DNA of 23,768 nt from positions 1 to 23,768 of IMG/VR virus record IMGVR_UViG_3300009104_000124; one strand, given 5' to 3'. The DNA is from a virus. The notes under the pieces were generated by a model that made no database searches, was not told the origin of the DNA, and worked only from the letters and a program-made list of their open reading frames with translations. Positions 7,149-16,973 of this stretch are shown here, piece after piece (position 1 is the first letter of the stretch; each line of letters begins with the position of its first letter). The translations under genes and the position numbers were made by a program.

Positions 7149-7630
7149 TGGAAAAAGAAAACTATGTACGTCCCGCAGTATTAGCTGACGCATTAGAATT
7201 AGCACCTAAAATGCGAATAGCAGATAGGGAAGAAATAAAAGCCTCTCACGGAAAAACTCCGTTAGAGTCTTTAGTAATACCTTTCACTTATGATGGAAGT
7301 AGAAATTACACAATCATTGGCACAGCCAGTGAAGGAGTTATAGGTATGTTTGGGGTTTCTCCAACAAAAGACCCTGAATATGGTGTAGCTTGGTTATTAT
7401 CAAGTGAAGACTTATTCAAACATACAAAACAATTTATTAAGGAATGTCCTTACTGGGTATCTAAAATGAGTAAAGGATATACTTATATATATAATTGGGT
7501 TGATAGAAGAAATTGGAAGTCATTAAAATGGCTACAGTTTCTAGGCTTTGAACCTAAAGAAGAAATTAAACAATTTGGGGTAGGAAAACTACCCTTTTTA
7601 CTAATGATAAAGGAGATAAATAAAGAATAA
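7148..7630 (+). CDS. T7 gp13-like, GNAT-fold-like protein
   Basis: 160 aa, located between gp12 and gp14 homologues exactly where T7 gene 13 lies. It begins with an RPAVLADALELAPKMRIADREEI block typical of the N-terminus of GNAT-like proteins. It ends with a segment (YIYNWVDRRNWKSLKWLQFLGFEP) resembling T7 gp13 WNYVWVGNTSHIRFLKTIGAVF. T7 gp13 is needed for assembly of infective virions but is not clearly a structural component. No catalytic activity can be asserted; the canonical acetyl-CoA loop is not obvious. ACAAGGAT upstream is the ribosome site. Confidence 0.82.
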   Translation: MEKENYVRPAVLADALELAPKMRIADREEIKASHGKTPLESLVIPFTYDGSRNYTIIGTASEGVIGMFGVSPTKDPEYGVAWLLSSEDLFKHTKQFIKECPYWVSKMSKGYTYIYNWVDRRNWKSLKWLQFLGFEPKEEIKQFGVGKLPFLLMIKEINKE

Positions 7631-8163
7631 TGTGTTCACCTGACCCCGCTACACAAATGATGATTGCCAGTGCTGTACTGCAAGTAGGTACAACTGTGAT
7701 GCAGTATCAAGACCAAAAAAATGCGGCTAAAATGAAAAGAGCCGATAATCAAGTTGCTATGGGTCATTACAATGAAGCCTACTTATATGATTTACAGAAA
7801 ATTGATAATGAAGGTGGAAATGCTCTTAGAGAAAAATCATTAGAAGAATTTAAACTTAAACAAGAAAAAAATAAAAATATAGCTATGGCTCTTAATGCAG
7901 GATTTGGAAATCCATTTAGAGTAGTACAAGATATTTCAGGTGCGGCAGATTTAGATTATAACTACATTGGTTTTCAATATAATAAAGATATGGTTACATT
8001 ACAAAACCAAGAGAATGAAGCATATGCTAATTTGGTTAAAGGATATAGTAGTCTTCAATCTCCTACTCAACCTAGTCTAATAGGAACAACATTACAAATT
8101 GCTAGTGCAGGAGTAAACTATAGAACTGAAGATTTAAAACGACAAGGTAAATGGAATACATAA
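7630..8163 (+). CDS. Internal virion protein, T7 gp14-like
   Basis: 177 aa (T7 gp14 is 196). It begins MCSPDPATQMMIASAVLQVG, sharing the Met-Cys start, small-residue helix and size of T7 gp14 (MCWMAAIPIAMAGAQ). The middle is a charged helical coiled region (residues 30-90), followed by GFGNPFRVVQDISGAADLDYNYIGFQYN. In T7 this protein is ejected and forms the outer-membrane pore of the genome-injection conduit. Single-base overlap with the gp13-like gene and a TAATATG junction to the next gene place it in a coupled block with the core proteins. Confidence 0.85.
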   Translation: MCSPDPATQMMIASAVLQVGTTVMQYQDQKNAAKMKRADNQVAMGHYNEAYLYDLQKIDNEGGNALREKSLEEFKLKQEKNKNIAMALNAGFGNPFRVVQDISGAADLDYNYIGFQYNKDMVTLQNQENEAYANLVKGYSSLQSPTQPSLIGTTLQIASAGVNYRTEDLKRQGKWNT

Positions 8164-8164
8164 T

Positions 8165-10348
8165 ATGGCATATAAATCACAAGTAACTAATAAGTATATG
8201 GGCTCAGGATTTAAAGGAGCTCCTAAAAGCAACACAAATACAGAATTAACTCAGATTGTTAAAGCTCTTAAAGAAGACTTTAATCCTGCTTTTAAGAACT
8301 ATGTTGATACTTATATAGATAAAAAACAAGATGATGCCGCTATAAAAGTACAAGGTCTTTATGCGTCAGGTATGACTGCTGATGCAATATCTAAAGAAAT
8401 ACTTGATGGTAAACACCCTGATTTAGAAGGTAAATATGTTAAAGCAGTTGTTGATGGATATGCAGGAACATTTGAAGCAGGTGAAGTTATTAAAAAGATT
8501 AATGAAGCTAAAGCGGCGGGAGATTACAGCATAGAAGATGGTATAAGTATTGAAACATTTTGGAAAGGACATCTTCCTAAATTTACAGATAAAAGTTCAG
8601 CGTGGACTACAGGCTTTGCTACTATATTTAATAAATATAAAGCTACAGAATTACAAGAAGATGCTAAATTAAGAGGAGCATATAGAGAAAGTAAAAAAGT
8701 AGAAGGTATACACGGAGTTATAGACGCACATATTATTACAGAAAATGCGGCAAAAAAGAAAGTTAAGAGCTCAGATTTATGGGCTATTATGAACTCTTAT
8801 ATTGCAAACCTTCCTAAAGTAGATGGATATAAAGAAAATCAATTTATAAGTAAAGAAACAGCTAATAATGCTATGTATGAATATGCTTATAAATTATGGC
8901 GTGATGCTGAGACTCAAGAAGAATTAGAAATTGCTAAATCTATTCTCTATGATAAAAGAGTGGATATAAAAGGAAATACATTAGATTCATTATTTAAAAT
9001 TGGTAAAAAAGAAGTTGTTGATTTAGTAGGTAGTATTGAAACTAAAATGATAACCTTAGAAAATCAAAGAGTTCAAAAAGAAGAAAGAGAATGGGTACTA
9101 CAACGAAGAGATGGTTTAGTTGAATTATTTTTATTAGAAAATGGTTCTGAAGAATTTAAAAAGAAAAGAGATGCCTTAGTTGCACTACACCCTGACTTAC
9201 AAGATGACATACAAACTATTATAAAATACAACGCTATGGCATCAGAAGATTCAGGTAAAATTGCAGATATTACAAATAATGCAATCAATGGAGAATATAA
9301 TTATAAAGAAGCAGATTTAAAAGAAGCATTAAATGATGCTAATGCTACATCTGAGACAAGAATATCTATATATAAATCAGTTAAAGAAGCTGAAAGATAT
9401 GAAATGAATGGTTGGCAAAGTCCTTATAATGATACTAGAGTAAATAACTTGGTTTCTTCTATTGCTGATGTCTTACAGAAGAAAATGCCAGTAATGGCTA
9501 AATATGATTCAGGTAAGGGTGCACAGATTCTTTCAGATTTAGTAGAATTTGATGTTAGAAGAGAATATATAGCGTGGTTAAAAAATAATAAAAGACCTGA
9601 TGCTAACTCTACACCTGCTGACCACGATAAGTGGGAAATAGCCAAACAAGAATTTATAGAAAAAACATATAATGATAAAATAAAATTATATGATAATAAG
9701 GATTGGAAAGAGACTTTAAAAAACATTATTATGTTAGATAGTGAAAATGATGACTTTGATTTAGATGATGTTCCAACAGAATATTATGATGAAGTTGTTA
9801 AAGCTACTATTAAAGAATGGAACGTAAAAGACTCTGAAGGTAAAACAGGTTTTGCAAAATTAATAGAAACAGCAGATAGAGATTTAATACCTCTTGTGGA
9901 ATTAATCCAAAAAGATGATAGATTTAAGAAATTAATAAGTAGCTCAGGATTTCAAGCATTTTTAAAACTTGATAAAACAGGAGCATCAGCAGAAAGAATA
10001 GCTCAAAAGATATTACAAGATGCAGGTATAGTCGGAAAAGATTATACAGAAGCACTTATACAAGCGGCAGATACAATTAATAGTTTTGTCGGTGAAGGAG
10101 TTATATTACCTGAAATTCAAAAAGATGATTTTTGGAGTTTTAAAGTAGATGAAAAACAGGAAAGTATTGATGCTAGAAAGAAGATATTTAAAGATACTTT
10201 AACTTCAATTATAGGAAGAGATGCAACTCAAGGATTGTTAGTTCAATTAGAAAAATATCAACCTGAAATTATAACTACTTTAGCTCAAGCATTTAATTTA
10301 TCCACAGAAGACTTTGGAGAATTAATTAGCGAAGGATATTTACAATAA
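8165..10348 (+). CDS. Internal virion (core) protein, T7 gp15-like
   Basis: 727 aa, close to the 747 aa of T7 gp15, and in the same position between gp14 and gp16 homologues. It is almost wholly hydrophilic and helical, rich in K, E and D, with no transmembrane segment or signal. The N-terminal ~50 residues include MGSGFKGAPKSNTNTELTQIVKAL, followed by long helical repeats such as GMTADAISKEILDGKHPDLEGKYVKAVVDGYAGTFEAG. The expected role is the periplasmic tube of the ejection apparatus. Assignment rests mainly on size, composition and synteny, since this family diverges fast. Confidence 0.8.
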   Translation: MAYKSQVTNKYMGSGFKGAPKSNTNTELTQIVKALKEDFNPAFKNYVDTYIDKKQDDAAIKVQGLYASGMTADAISKEILDGKHPDLEGKYVKAVVDGYAGTFEAGEVIKKINEAKAAGDYSIEDGISIETFWKGHLPKFTDKSSAWTTGFATIFNKYKATELQEDAKLRGAYRESKKVEGIHGVIDAHIITENAAKKKVKSSDLWAIMNSYIANLPKVDGYKENQFISKETANNAMYEYAYKLWRDAETQEELEIAKSILYDKRVDIKGNTLDSLFKIGKKEVVDLVGSIETKMITLENQRVQKEEREWVLQRRDGLVELFLLENGSEEFKKKRDALVALHPDLQDDIQTIIKYNAMASEDSGKIADITNNAINGEYNYKEADLKEALNDANATSETRISIYKSVKEAERYEMNGWQSPYNDTRVNNLVSSIADVLQKKMPVMAKYDSGKGAQILSDLVEFDVRREYIAWLKNNKRPDANSTPADHDKWEIAKQEFIEKTYNDKIKLYDNKDWKETLKNIIMLDSENDDFDLDDVPTEYYDEVVKATIKEWNVKDSEGKTGFAKLIETADRDLIPLVELIQKDDRFKKLISSSGFQAFLKLDKTGASAERIAQKILQDAGIVGKDYTEALIQAADTINSFVGEGVILPEIQKDDFWSFKVDEKQESIDARKKIFKDTLTSIIGRDATQGLLVQLEKYQPEIITTLAQAFNLSTEDFGELISEGYLQ

Positions 10349-13300
10349 TGGGGATAATAAAAGAACCTAATTATAATGTCACAGGTATTGTTGTACCACA
10401 AGATACAACTGCATTTGATACTTCTATAGATGACCCATTTAATTATGATTTTGCTATAAGACGAGCTGAGGAAGAAAAAAGAAAATATGATGCGATGAAA
10501 AGAGCTGAAAGAAAAAAGATGGCTCTTGATAAATTAATGTCTGATGAGTTTAGTGAAACACTTAGAAGATTTTACACAGCGAATCAGACTAGATTTGAAG
10601 GTGATGCTTCAACAATGTCTAAACAAGAATTAATACATAAATTTTATTCTGATAGAATTTGGAGTGAGTGGAATACTGTTGGTATTGGAAAAGATGTCCA
10701 AAATGTTTTAATGAAAGATAAATTATACAAAGGTGATTGGGCTGAGATAACTCAACTTTATGCTGACCTTCCTTATTTTGGAAGAGGTGCAATCCCTTTT
10801 TGGAGATGGGCTAAAGATTTTGTCCCTGCTCTTGTTGTAGACCCTGTAAACTTATATACTTTAGGTGCAGGAAAAGTGGTGGCTTCAACAGCCGCTAAAA
10901 CTGCTACTACAGTTGCTAGAACACAATTTGTTAAAGAAGCTCAAAAGAAAGCGGCTATAAGTATAGGTTTAAAAGAAATGGGTGCAGGAATGGTTATTGG
11001 TGGTGGAGCTGATATTGCTCGTCAAAAAGCTGAAATTGAAGCTAATCTTATGTCAGATTATAATGTTACCCGTTCTATGATTGCAGTATTAGGAAGTGGT
11101 GTAGCTCAAGGAACTGTTGGTGCAGGTATGACTTATTGGGGAACTAAAGGAATTGCAGGAAAATTTTATGATAAAGGTGATGGTTTCTTAGGTGATGCGG
11201 CTAGAGATTTTGGTAATGCGGCTAGTAAAAAGCAAAAATCATATTCAGGTAAAACAGGTAAAGTAGTAGAATATGAACCGATTGATATAGGCACAAAAGT
11301 AAAAGCGGCAGATAGAGGTAATTTTGGAACAGTAATATCTATTGTTGATGATGTTGCTAAAGTTTTATTTGTTTCTAAAGATGGAGCTCAAAAAACTAAA
11401 ATGTTTAAAGTTTCTGAATTAACTTCTGTTAGTAGAAAGAAAAAAACAAAATTAGAAATGCCTAAAGAAGATATTAAGGTTAAACCAAAGCCTGATGAAA
11501 CTCCTACAATTAATAAAAAAATTGATGAATTAGATAGAAGAACTCCTTTTATTAATTTAAGTAAAATTGATGATAAAGGTTTAAGAAATGAAATAGAAAA
11601 TATCGTACAAAAATTAGATAAAGATGGTAAACTTAGAAGAACTGAAAGAAAAGGTCTTTTACAAACTATAAAAGAAGAGGGTTTAGATTTATGGAAAAAC
11701 AGTAAGAAATTTACAGAAGAATTATTATTAGCTAATAGAGTTGCTCCTCATTTAGCAAAAACTATATTTGCAGGAAGACATAATATATTAGCTATGGCAC
11801 ATAAAATTAGACAATTAAGAGTATTAGCTGATGAAGCTGTTACAGTTAAAGAGAAAGAACTTATTAGAAGTAAATTATTAGATGCTGTAAAACAAAAAAT
11901 GGTTTTAGTTAATCAACACATTAAAAATGTAGAAGGTGTGTCTGATGCTTTGAATCAACAAAAATTAATCAATGAATTATCTGATGCAGATAAATTAAGA
12001 ATTGATACTGATAATGCTATTAATGAAGGTTTACCTGCTATTATTGCAAATATAGAAAAATTACCAGTTAATAAACAGTTACAGGCTTTAAAAGTTTTAT
12101 CTGAAGTAGCGGGTGGTTCTAATGATTTTGCTATGAGAAAACTTATTAATGGTGTCAATAGAAAAATGAAGAAAAAAGATATAGGTTTCTTTGACGCTTG
12201 GAATGAATATGCTACTGCTAATTTATTAGGAGATTTAACAACACACGAAGTAAACATTATATCTGCGGCGATTAGATACCAAATGAATTGGGCTGAGACA
12301 TATTTTTCAGGTATTTTAAGTGTAAAAGGTGGTGAGTTTAAAAGAGGGTGGAATCAAATACAATTAGCAACTGATTTGTTAGCCGCTCAGTTTAGATTTT
12401 TTAATATGGGTTTTAAAAAAGCGGCACTTGCTTGGAAAAGTAAACAGAATATTGGAGATATTTTAGAACATAAATTAGATGGTACTAAAATGCACAGTAT
12501 GGAAACTTGGTTAAAGCAAATGAAAGAAACTGATAGTGCTTGGAAAAATATAGTAGGGCATACAGGAACTCCTTTATCTAGGTTAGTCTATACTACTTTA
12601 AGAGCTTTACAAGCAGGTGATGCTTTTATGAAAAACGTATTTCAAAGAGCGGCAAGAGTAGCTGTAGTAAATCAAAGAATGAGAGCTTCTTATCCTGAAT
12701 TGTGGAAAAAAAGAACTAAGTGGAATAAAGTAAAAGCTATTAGACACGAAGAAAACATAAGAGATTTAAAACAAAACATAAGATGGGAAAGAGCTAAAGA
12801 TAATGTTAATGAAAAATTACTTACAAAATTAAATAAAAAACTTTTAAAGTTAGAAAAAGAAAAAGTAGAATTAACTTCATTTGAACAAAAATGGAAAGAA
12901 TTATATTTTCAATATGAAGATGAATTTGGTAATTTTAGACAAACAAGAACTTTTAATGAAGTTGAAGGTAAAGATTTAGATGAATTATCTAAGTCTGTAG
13001 TTAATGACCCAACTTATGTAGCTAGAATAAGTACCTTTACACAGAATATGAAAAATGAAGCTCTTGACCCTAATCAATTTTTCCCTGACCAAAAACAAAG
13101 TCCTCATAACTTAGGAAACTTTTTATTAAAAACAGCTAATAAAGCTCCCCTTTTAAGAGTATTAACAGGTTTACACTTTCTTAAAACTCCAATAAACTTA
13201 TTTAAAGATGGTTGGAAAATGACTCCTGTTTTAAATAAATTGAATATGGAATTTAGAGCGATGACAACTGCGTCTGACCCTATAGTAAGAAGTAAAGCAA

Positions 13301-14634
13301 GTGGTATAAAAGCATTAGGTGCTACTGTTTATGGAGTAGCAACGTATATGGCTATGAATGGTATGATGACAGGTATCAGAGAAAAAGACCATAAAAAAAG
13401 ATTAGCTTTTGTATTTACTGATGACAATGGAGATAAAAGATATGTAAGTATGATGAGATTGTTTCCATTAACAATTCCATTTATGGTAACATCTATTATA
13501 GCTGAAAAAGTAGAAGAATTTGGTGATATGTGGAGTGATAAAACACATAGTTTAGAGCAATCTATGCTTACTGATTTATTTACTCATATATCTAGTACAA
13601 GTTTTGCAATATGGTCTAATGTCTTTTCAAGTCAATTAATGACTCAAGACTTTTTTGAAATGATGGGACACATTATGCAGACAAATGCAACAGAAGAAGA
13701 AGCTAATGCTTCTATAGATTTCTTTGAAAGATGGTCAGGAAAAACAGGTTCTAAACATATTCCATTAGCGACATTTTGGAGATGGAGTAATAAAGTGATG
13801 GCTGAAGGAGAAGCTCAATTAATTAAATGGCAAGACCATTTTTTAAAATCAAGTCCTTACGCATTTTTACAATGGGCTAATGAAATGATGGGGGGTAACA
13901 CTCCTATTAAAAACTTTGGTAATTCTCTATCAAGAAAAAGAGATGCTTTAGGAAATTTCTATCCTAAATCTAAAGGATTAATATTAGGTGATTTACAAGA
14001 TGTATTTCCAACAACTGTTCATTGGAGTGTTAATATGGTGGATAAGAATGGTGAGAAAATTGAATTATCTCTCAGAGCTAAAACAATATTACAAAATTCA
14101 AAACTAAATTGGGAAAGACCCGCATTTACTTTTGATGCAGGTTTTGCTAAAAGATTAAATATGAAGGAACTTATGTTAGTTCCTGTTAATGGAAATTATG
14201 TTAAAGAAAATTATAATTCAAGTAAAGGTTTATATATTCATTATCCTCACACAGGGAAAGAAAAAACTTTAACATTTAATGAAGGAGCTACATTATATGA
14301 AGCTCTACAAGAAGTAAAAGCTCATATCACATTATTAGATGGTATGACTTTAAATGAGAGATTTCAACACGAATTAGAAAATCCTAATTCTATGTATAAT
14401 ACTTATTATTCTCTCAATAGAAGAAAATCAGGAAAATATGAAGGTGATACATATTTATTATCTATTATAAGAGAATATGAATCAGCCGCTAAAGAATATA
14501 TATTTCAAAATGCGTATGTAGAATATGGGGGTAGAGTGTCTACTATCAATAATTTGAAAGAATATGTCATATCTCAGGAAGCTGAAGGAGCTGTACCTAT
14601 TCCTGAAAATCTTAGAATGATTATACCAAACTAA
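10348..14634 (+). CDS. Large internal virion protein, T7 gp16-like, without transglycosylase domain
   Basis: 1428 aa (T7 gp16 is 1318). Residues ~160-270 contain VVDPVNLYTLGAGKV and glycine/alanine-rich hydrophobic helices corresponding to the T7 gp16 region GVDPLSYVPMVGVTGKG and onward. In T7 that region lies near residue 350, so the N-terminal soluble lytic transglycosylase domain (catalytic Glu in a TESRF context) is absent here; the first 150 residues are charged helices. Residues ~315-345 look like a small SH3/KOW-type beta barrel (GTKVKAADRGNFGTVISIVD). Residues ~777-852 form a very basic coiled coil. Residues ~985-1010 are a hydrophobic helix before REKDHKKR. The role is the inner-membrane part of the DNA ejection conduit. 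Confidence 0.85.
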   Translation: MGIIKEPNYNVTGIVVPQDTTAFDTSIDDPFNYDFAIRRAEEEKRKYDAMKRAERKKMALDKLMSDEFSETLRRFYTANQTRFEGDASTMSKQELIHKFYSDRIWSEWNTVGIGKDVQNVLMKDKLYKGDWAEITQLYADLPYFGRGAIPFWRWAKDFVPALVVDPVNLYTLGAGKVVASTAAKTATTVARTQFVKEAQKKAAISIGLKEMGAGMVIGGGADIARQKAEIEANLMSDYNVTRSMIAVLGSGVAQGTVGAGMTYWGTKGIAGKFYDKGDGFLGDAARDFGNAASKKQKSYSGKTGKVVEYEPIDIGTKVKAADRGNFGTVISIVDDVAKVLFVSKDGAQKTKMFKVSELTSVSRKKKTKLEMPKEDIKVKPKPDETPTINKKIDELDRRTPFINLSKIDDKGLRNEIENIVQKLDKDGKLRRTERKGLLQTIKEEGLDLWKNSKKFTEELLLANRVAPHLAKTIFAGRHNILAMAHKIRQLRVLADEAVTVKEKELIRSKLLDAVKQKMVLVNQHIKNVEGVSDALNQQKLINELSDADKLRIDTDNAINEGLPAIIANIEKLPVNKQLQALKVLSEVAGGSNDFAMRKLINGVNRKMKKKDIGFFDAWNEYATANLLGDLTTHEVNIISAAIRYQMNWAETYFSGILSVKGGEFKRGWNQIQLATDLLAAQFRFFNMGFKKAALAWKSKQNIGDILEHKLDGTKMHSMETWLKQMKETDSAWKNIVGHTGTPLSRLVYTTLRALQAGDAFMKNVFQRAARVAVVNQRMRASYPELWKKRTKWNKVKAIRHEENIRDLKQNIRWERAKDNVNEKLLTKLNKKLLKLEKEKVELTSFEQKWKELYFQYEDEFGNFRQTRTFNEVEGKDLDELSKSVVNDPTYVARISTFTQNMKNEALDPNQFFPDQKQSPHNLGNFLLKTANKAPLLRVLTGLHFLKTPINLFKDGWKMTPVLNKLNMEFRAMTTASDPIVRSKASGIKALGATVYGVATYMAMNGMMTGIREKDHKKRLAFVFTDDNGDKRYVSMMRLFPLTIPFMVTSIIAEKVEEFGDMWSDKTHSLEQSMLTDLFTHISSTSFAIWSNVFSSQLMTQDFFEMMGHIMQTNATEEEANASIDFFERWSGKTGSKHIPLATFWRWSNKVMAEGEAQLIKWQDHFLKSSPYAFLQWANEMMGGNTPIKNFGNSLSRKRDALGNFYPKSKGLILGDLQDVFPTTVHWSVNMVDKNGEKIELSLRAKTILQNSKLNWERPAFTFDAGFAKRLNMKELMLVPVNGNYVKENYNSSKGLYIHYPHTGKEKTLTFNEGATLYEALQEVKAHITLLDGMTLNERFQHELENPNSMYNTYYSLNRRKSGKYEGDTYLLSIIREYESAAKEYIFQNAYVEYGGRVSTINNLKEYVISQEAEGAVPIPENLRMIIPN

Positions 14635-14689
14635 TAAAGTACCCCTTTTAGAAGAGATAAACGAATAAATACAAGGAATTTAATAAAAT

Positions 14690-16279
14690 ATGGCAAATAG
14701 TTTTGTACGATATACAGGTAATGGTAGTACAGATGCTTATTCAGTCCCATTTAGTTATAGGGCTCAAGCAGATGTAGCAGTAACCATTGATGGTGTCGCT
14801 ACAACAGCTTTTACTTGGAATGGAGCAGGTACAGTAATTACTTTCACAAGTCCACCTGCGAATTTGTCTTCTATTGAAATTAGAAGAACAACAAGTCAAG
14901 GGACAAGATTAATAGATTATGCTGATGGTTCAGTATTAAAAGAAAATGATTTAGATACTGATTCTACTCAAGCATTTATGATGGGTCAAGAAGCCATAGA
15001 TGATGCTAATGATAGAATTAAGTTAGACGCAACAGATTTTCAATGGGACGCACAAAGTAAAAGAGTTAAAAATGTAGCTGACCCTACTGCGGCTCAAGAT
15101 GCGGCAACAAAGAATTATTTAGAAACTACTTGGTTATCTGATGCTAATAAAACAGCTTTAACTACAGTAAATGCTAATATTTCAAATATTAATTCAGTTA
15201 ATTCTAACTCTAGTAATATTAATACAGTTGCAGGAGTAAGTGCCAATGTAACAACAGTAGCTAATAATATTGGTTCAGTTAATACTGTAGCTTCTGATAT
15301 TACTAAAGTAGTAGCTGTAGCAAATGATTTAGCTGAAGCAGTTTCGGAAGTAGAAACTGTAGCTGATGATTTAAACGAAGCAACTTCAGAAATTGATACA
15401 GTTGCAGGAGCAATTACTAATGTTGATTTAGTTGGTGGTTCTATTGCCAATGTTAATTTAGTTGGCGGTTCAATAACTAATGTTAATAATGTTGGTAATG
15501 ATATTGCTAATGTTAATACTGTTGCAGGAAATCTAGCAGGAGTAAACTCTTTTGGTGATAGATATAGAGTATCAAGTTCAGCTCCCGCAAGTTCACTTGA
15601 TGTCGGAGATTTATACTTTGATACAACGGCAAATGAATTAAAAGTCTACAAAAGCTCAGGTTGGGCGGCGGCAGGTAGTACAGTAAATGGTACATCTCAA
15701 AGATATACTTATAATATTTCAGGTACACCTAATTCTGTAACAGGTGCAGATGCAAATGGAAATACACTTGCTTATGATGCAGGTTTTGCAGATGTATATT
15801 TAAATGGTGTAAGATTATCAGGAGCAGATATTACAATTACTTCAGGTACTTCTGTAGTTTTTGCTTCTAATTTAGCTAATGGTGATATTGTAGATATAGT
15901 TGCTTATGGAACATTTAGTGTAGCTTCAGTTAATGCGGCTAACATAGATGCAGGAACACTTAATGCGGCTCGTTTACCAAAATCTGTTGCGGGAGTATGG
16001 GAAAGTAAATCAAATGATTTTACAGCCGAAGCAGGTAAATCATATTTCTGTGATACTTCAAGTAATGATATTGATGTTACGTTACCTTCAGGAACAATAG
16101 GTGACACAATAAGATTTCTTGATGTATCAGGAACTTTTGATACAAATGATTTAACAATTTTATATGGAAGTAGCAAAATACAAGGTGCTTCAGCAAATTT
16201 AGATGTAGGAACTGAACGAGCAGGTTTTGGTTTAGTTTACTACAATTCAACACAAGGGTGGTTATTAACAGAGAAATAA
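14690..16279 (+). CDS. Tail fibre, T7 gp17-type N-terminal anchor
   Basis: 529 aa. Residues 1-115 match the T7 tail fibre N-terminal domain: SYRAQADVAVTIDGV, SIEIRRTTSQGTRLIDYADG and SVLKENDLDTDSTQAF parallel T7 TIELRRVTSTTDRLVDFTDG and SILRAYDLNVAQIQT. This domain docks the fibre on the tail. Residues ~155-288 are a run of about thirteen ten-residue repeats of the form NVNTVAxxIx, probably a trimeric shaft. Residues 289 onward contain RYRVSSSAPASSLDVGDLYFDTTANELKVY, a glycine/asparagine-rich beta module, and a C-terminal beta domain. The ribosome site (AAGGA) is 12 nt upstream. The C-terminus lacks similarity to the T7 receptor-binding tip. Confidence 0.92.
   Translation: MANSFVRYTGNGSTDAYSVPFSYRAQADVAVTIDGVATTAFTWNGAGTVITFTSPPANLSSIEIRRTTSQGTRLIDYADGSVLKENDLDTDSTQAFMMGQEAIDDANDRIKLDATDFQWDAQSKRVKNVADPTAAQDAATKNYLETTWLSDANKTALTTVNANISNINSVNSNSSNINTVAGVSANVTTVANNIGSVNTVASDITKVVAVANDLAEAVSEVETVADDLNEATSEIDTVAGAITNVDLVGGSIANVNLVGGSITNVNNVGNDIANVNTVAGNLAGVNSFGDRYRVSSSAPASSLDVGDLYFDTTANELKVYKSSGWAAAGSTVNGTSQRYTYNISGTPNSVTGADANGNTLAYDAGFADVYLNGVRLSGADITITSGTSVVFASNLANGDIVDIVAYGTFSVASVNAANIDAGTLNAARLPKSVAGVWESKSNDFTAEAGKSYFCDTSSNDIDVTLPSGTIGDTIRFLDVSGTFDTNDLTILYGSSKIQGASANLDVGTERAGFGLVYYNSTQGWLLTEK
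15152..15553 (+). repeat. Ten-residue (30-bp) repeat array in tail fibre shaft
   Basis: Encoded residues ~155-288 repeat with period 10, for example NINTVAGVSA, NVTTVANNIG, NVDLVGGSIA, NVNLVGGSIT, NVNNVGNDIA, NVNTVAGNLA. The last five units are most alike, also at DNA level (AATGTTAATTTAGTTGG-type), which suggests recent unit duplication. The middle units (VSEVETVADDL, NEATSEIDTV) are acidic and degenerate. Confidence 0.8.
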
Positions 16280-16280
16280 T

Positions 16281-16973
16281 ATGGCAAATTATAAAGATAT
16301 AAAATATCAATTCCCTGCAAGTGCAATCACTAGCGGAGATATAGCTTCAGCAAGATTAACTAATGCTTCTGAAACTAAACCAGTTGTTTCAAGTGTTAGT
16401 CCAACAGTTATTACTAATGATGCTCAAAATATTGTAATTACAGGAACAGATTTTGTAGCAATTCCAAGAGTAGATGTGATTAATACAGCAACAGGAATAT
16501 GGTATTCTGTAAATACAGTTACAAGAGATAGTGCAACGCAATTAACAGTTAATTTAGCTTTAGCTGTAGATGCAGGTACTTACAGAATAAGAGTAGAAAA
16601 CCCTGATGGAAATTCAGGCATATCTGCGGCTAGTTTCTTAACAGTTTCAGATGCACCAGTATGGACAACTTCTTCAGGTTCTTTAGGAAGTGCCGCAGGA
16701 GCATTTTCAGGAACAGTTGCAACAGTGGCGGCTACAGGAGATACAGTTACATATTCAGAAACAACATCAGTATTAACAAATGCTTCTTTAGCGAACTGTG
16801 CGTTGAATAGTTCTACAGGTGCAATAACAACAACTAACTTTGATAATAATAATGGAACTGCGAGAACGCATACGTTTACGATTAGAGCAACAGATGCACA
16901 ATCGCAAACATCAGATAGAGAATTTACATTAACAAGCTCTTATGGAGCAACAGGCGGGGGACAATTTAACTAA
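16281..16973 (+). CDS. Tail-associated Ig-like (IPT/TIG plus He_PIG-type) protein
   Basis: 230 aa. Residues ~28-112 (PVVSSVSPTVITNDAQNIVITGTDF, then GTYRIRVENPDGNSG) have the pattern of an IPT/TIG immunoglobulin-like domain: P-x-I/V, GTDF, final G-x-Y-x-I-x-V-x-N-P-D-G. Residues ~115-222 (APVWTTSSGSLGS, FTIRATDAQSQTSDREFTLTSS) resemble cadherin-like/putative-Ig repeats found in phage adhesins. There is no signal peptide and no enzyme motif. It begins MANYKDIKYQFPASAITSGDI, a fibre-type N-terminus. It is joined to the fibre by TAATATG and overlaps the next gene by one base, so it is probably a virion adhesin or fibre accessory. Confidence 0.75.
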   Translation: MANYKDIKYQFPASAITSGDIASARLTNASETKPVVSSVSPTVITNDAQNIVITGTDFVAIPRVDVINTATGIWYSVNTVTRDSATQLTVNLALAVDAGTYRIRVENPDGNSGISAASFLTVSDAPVWTTSSGSLGSAAGAFSGTVATVAATGDTVTYSETTSVLTNASLANCALNSSTGAITTTNFDNNNGTARTHTFTIRATDAQSQTSDREFTLTSSYGATGGGQFN

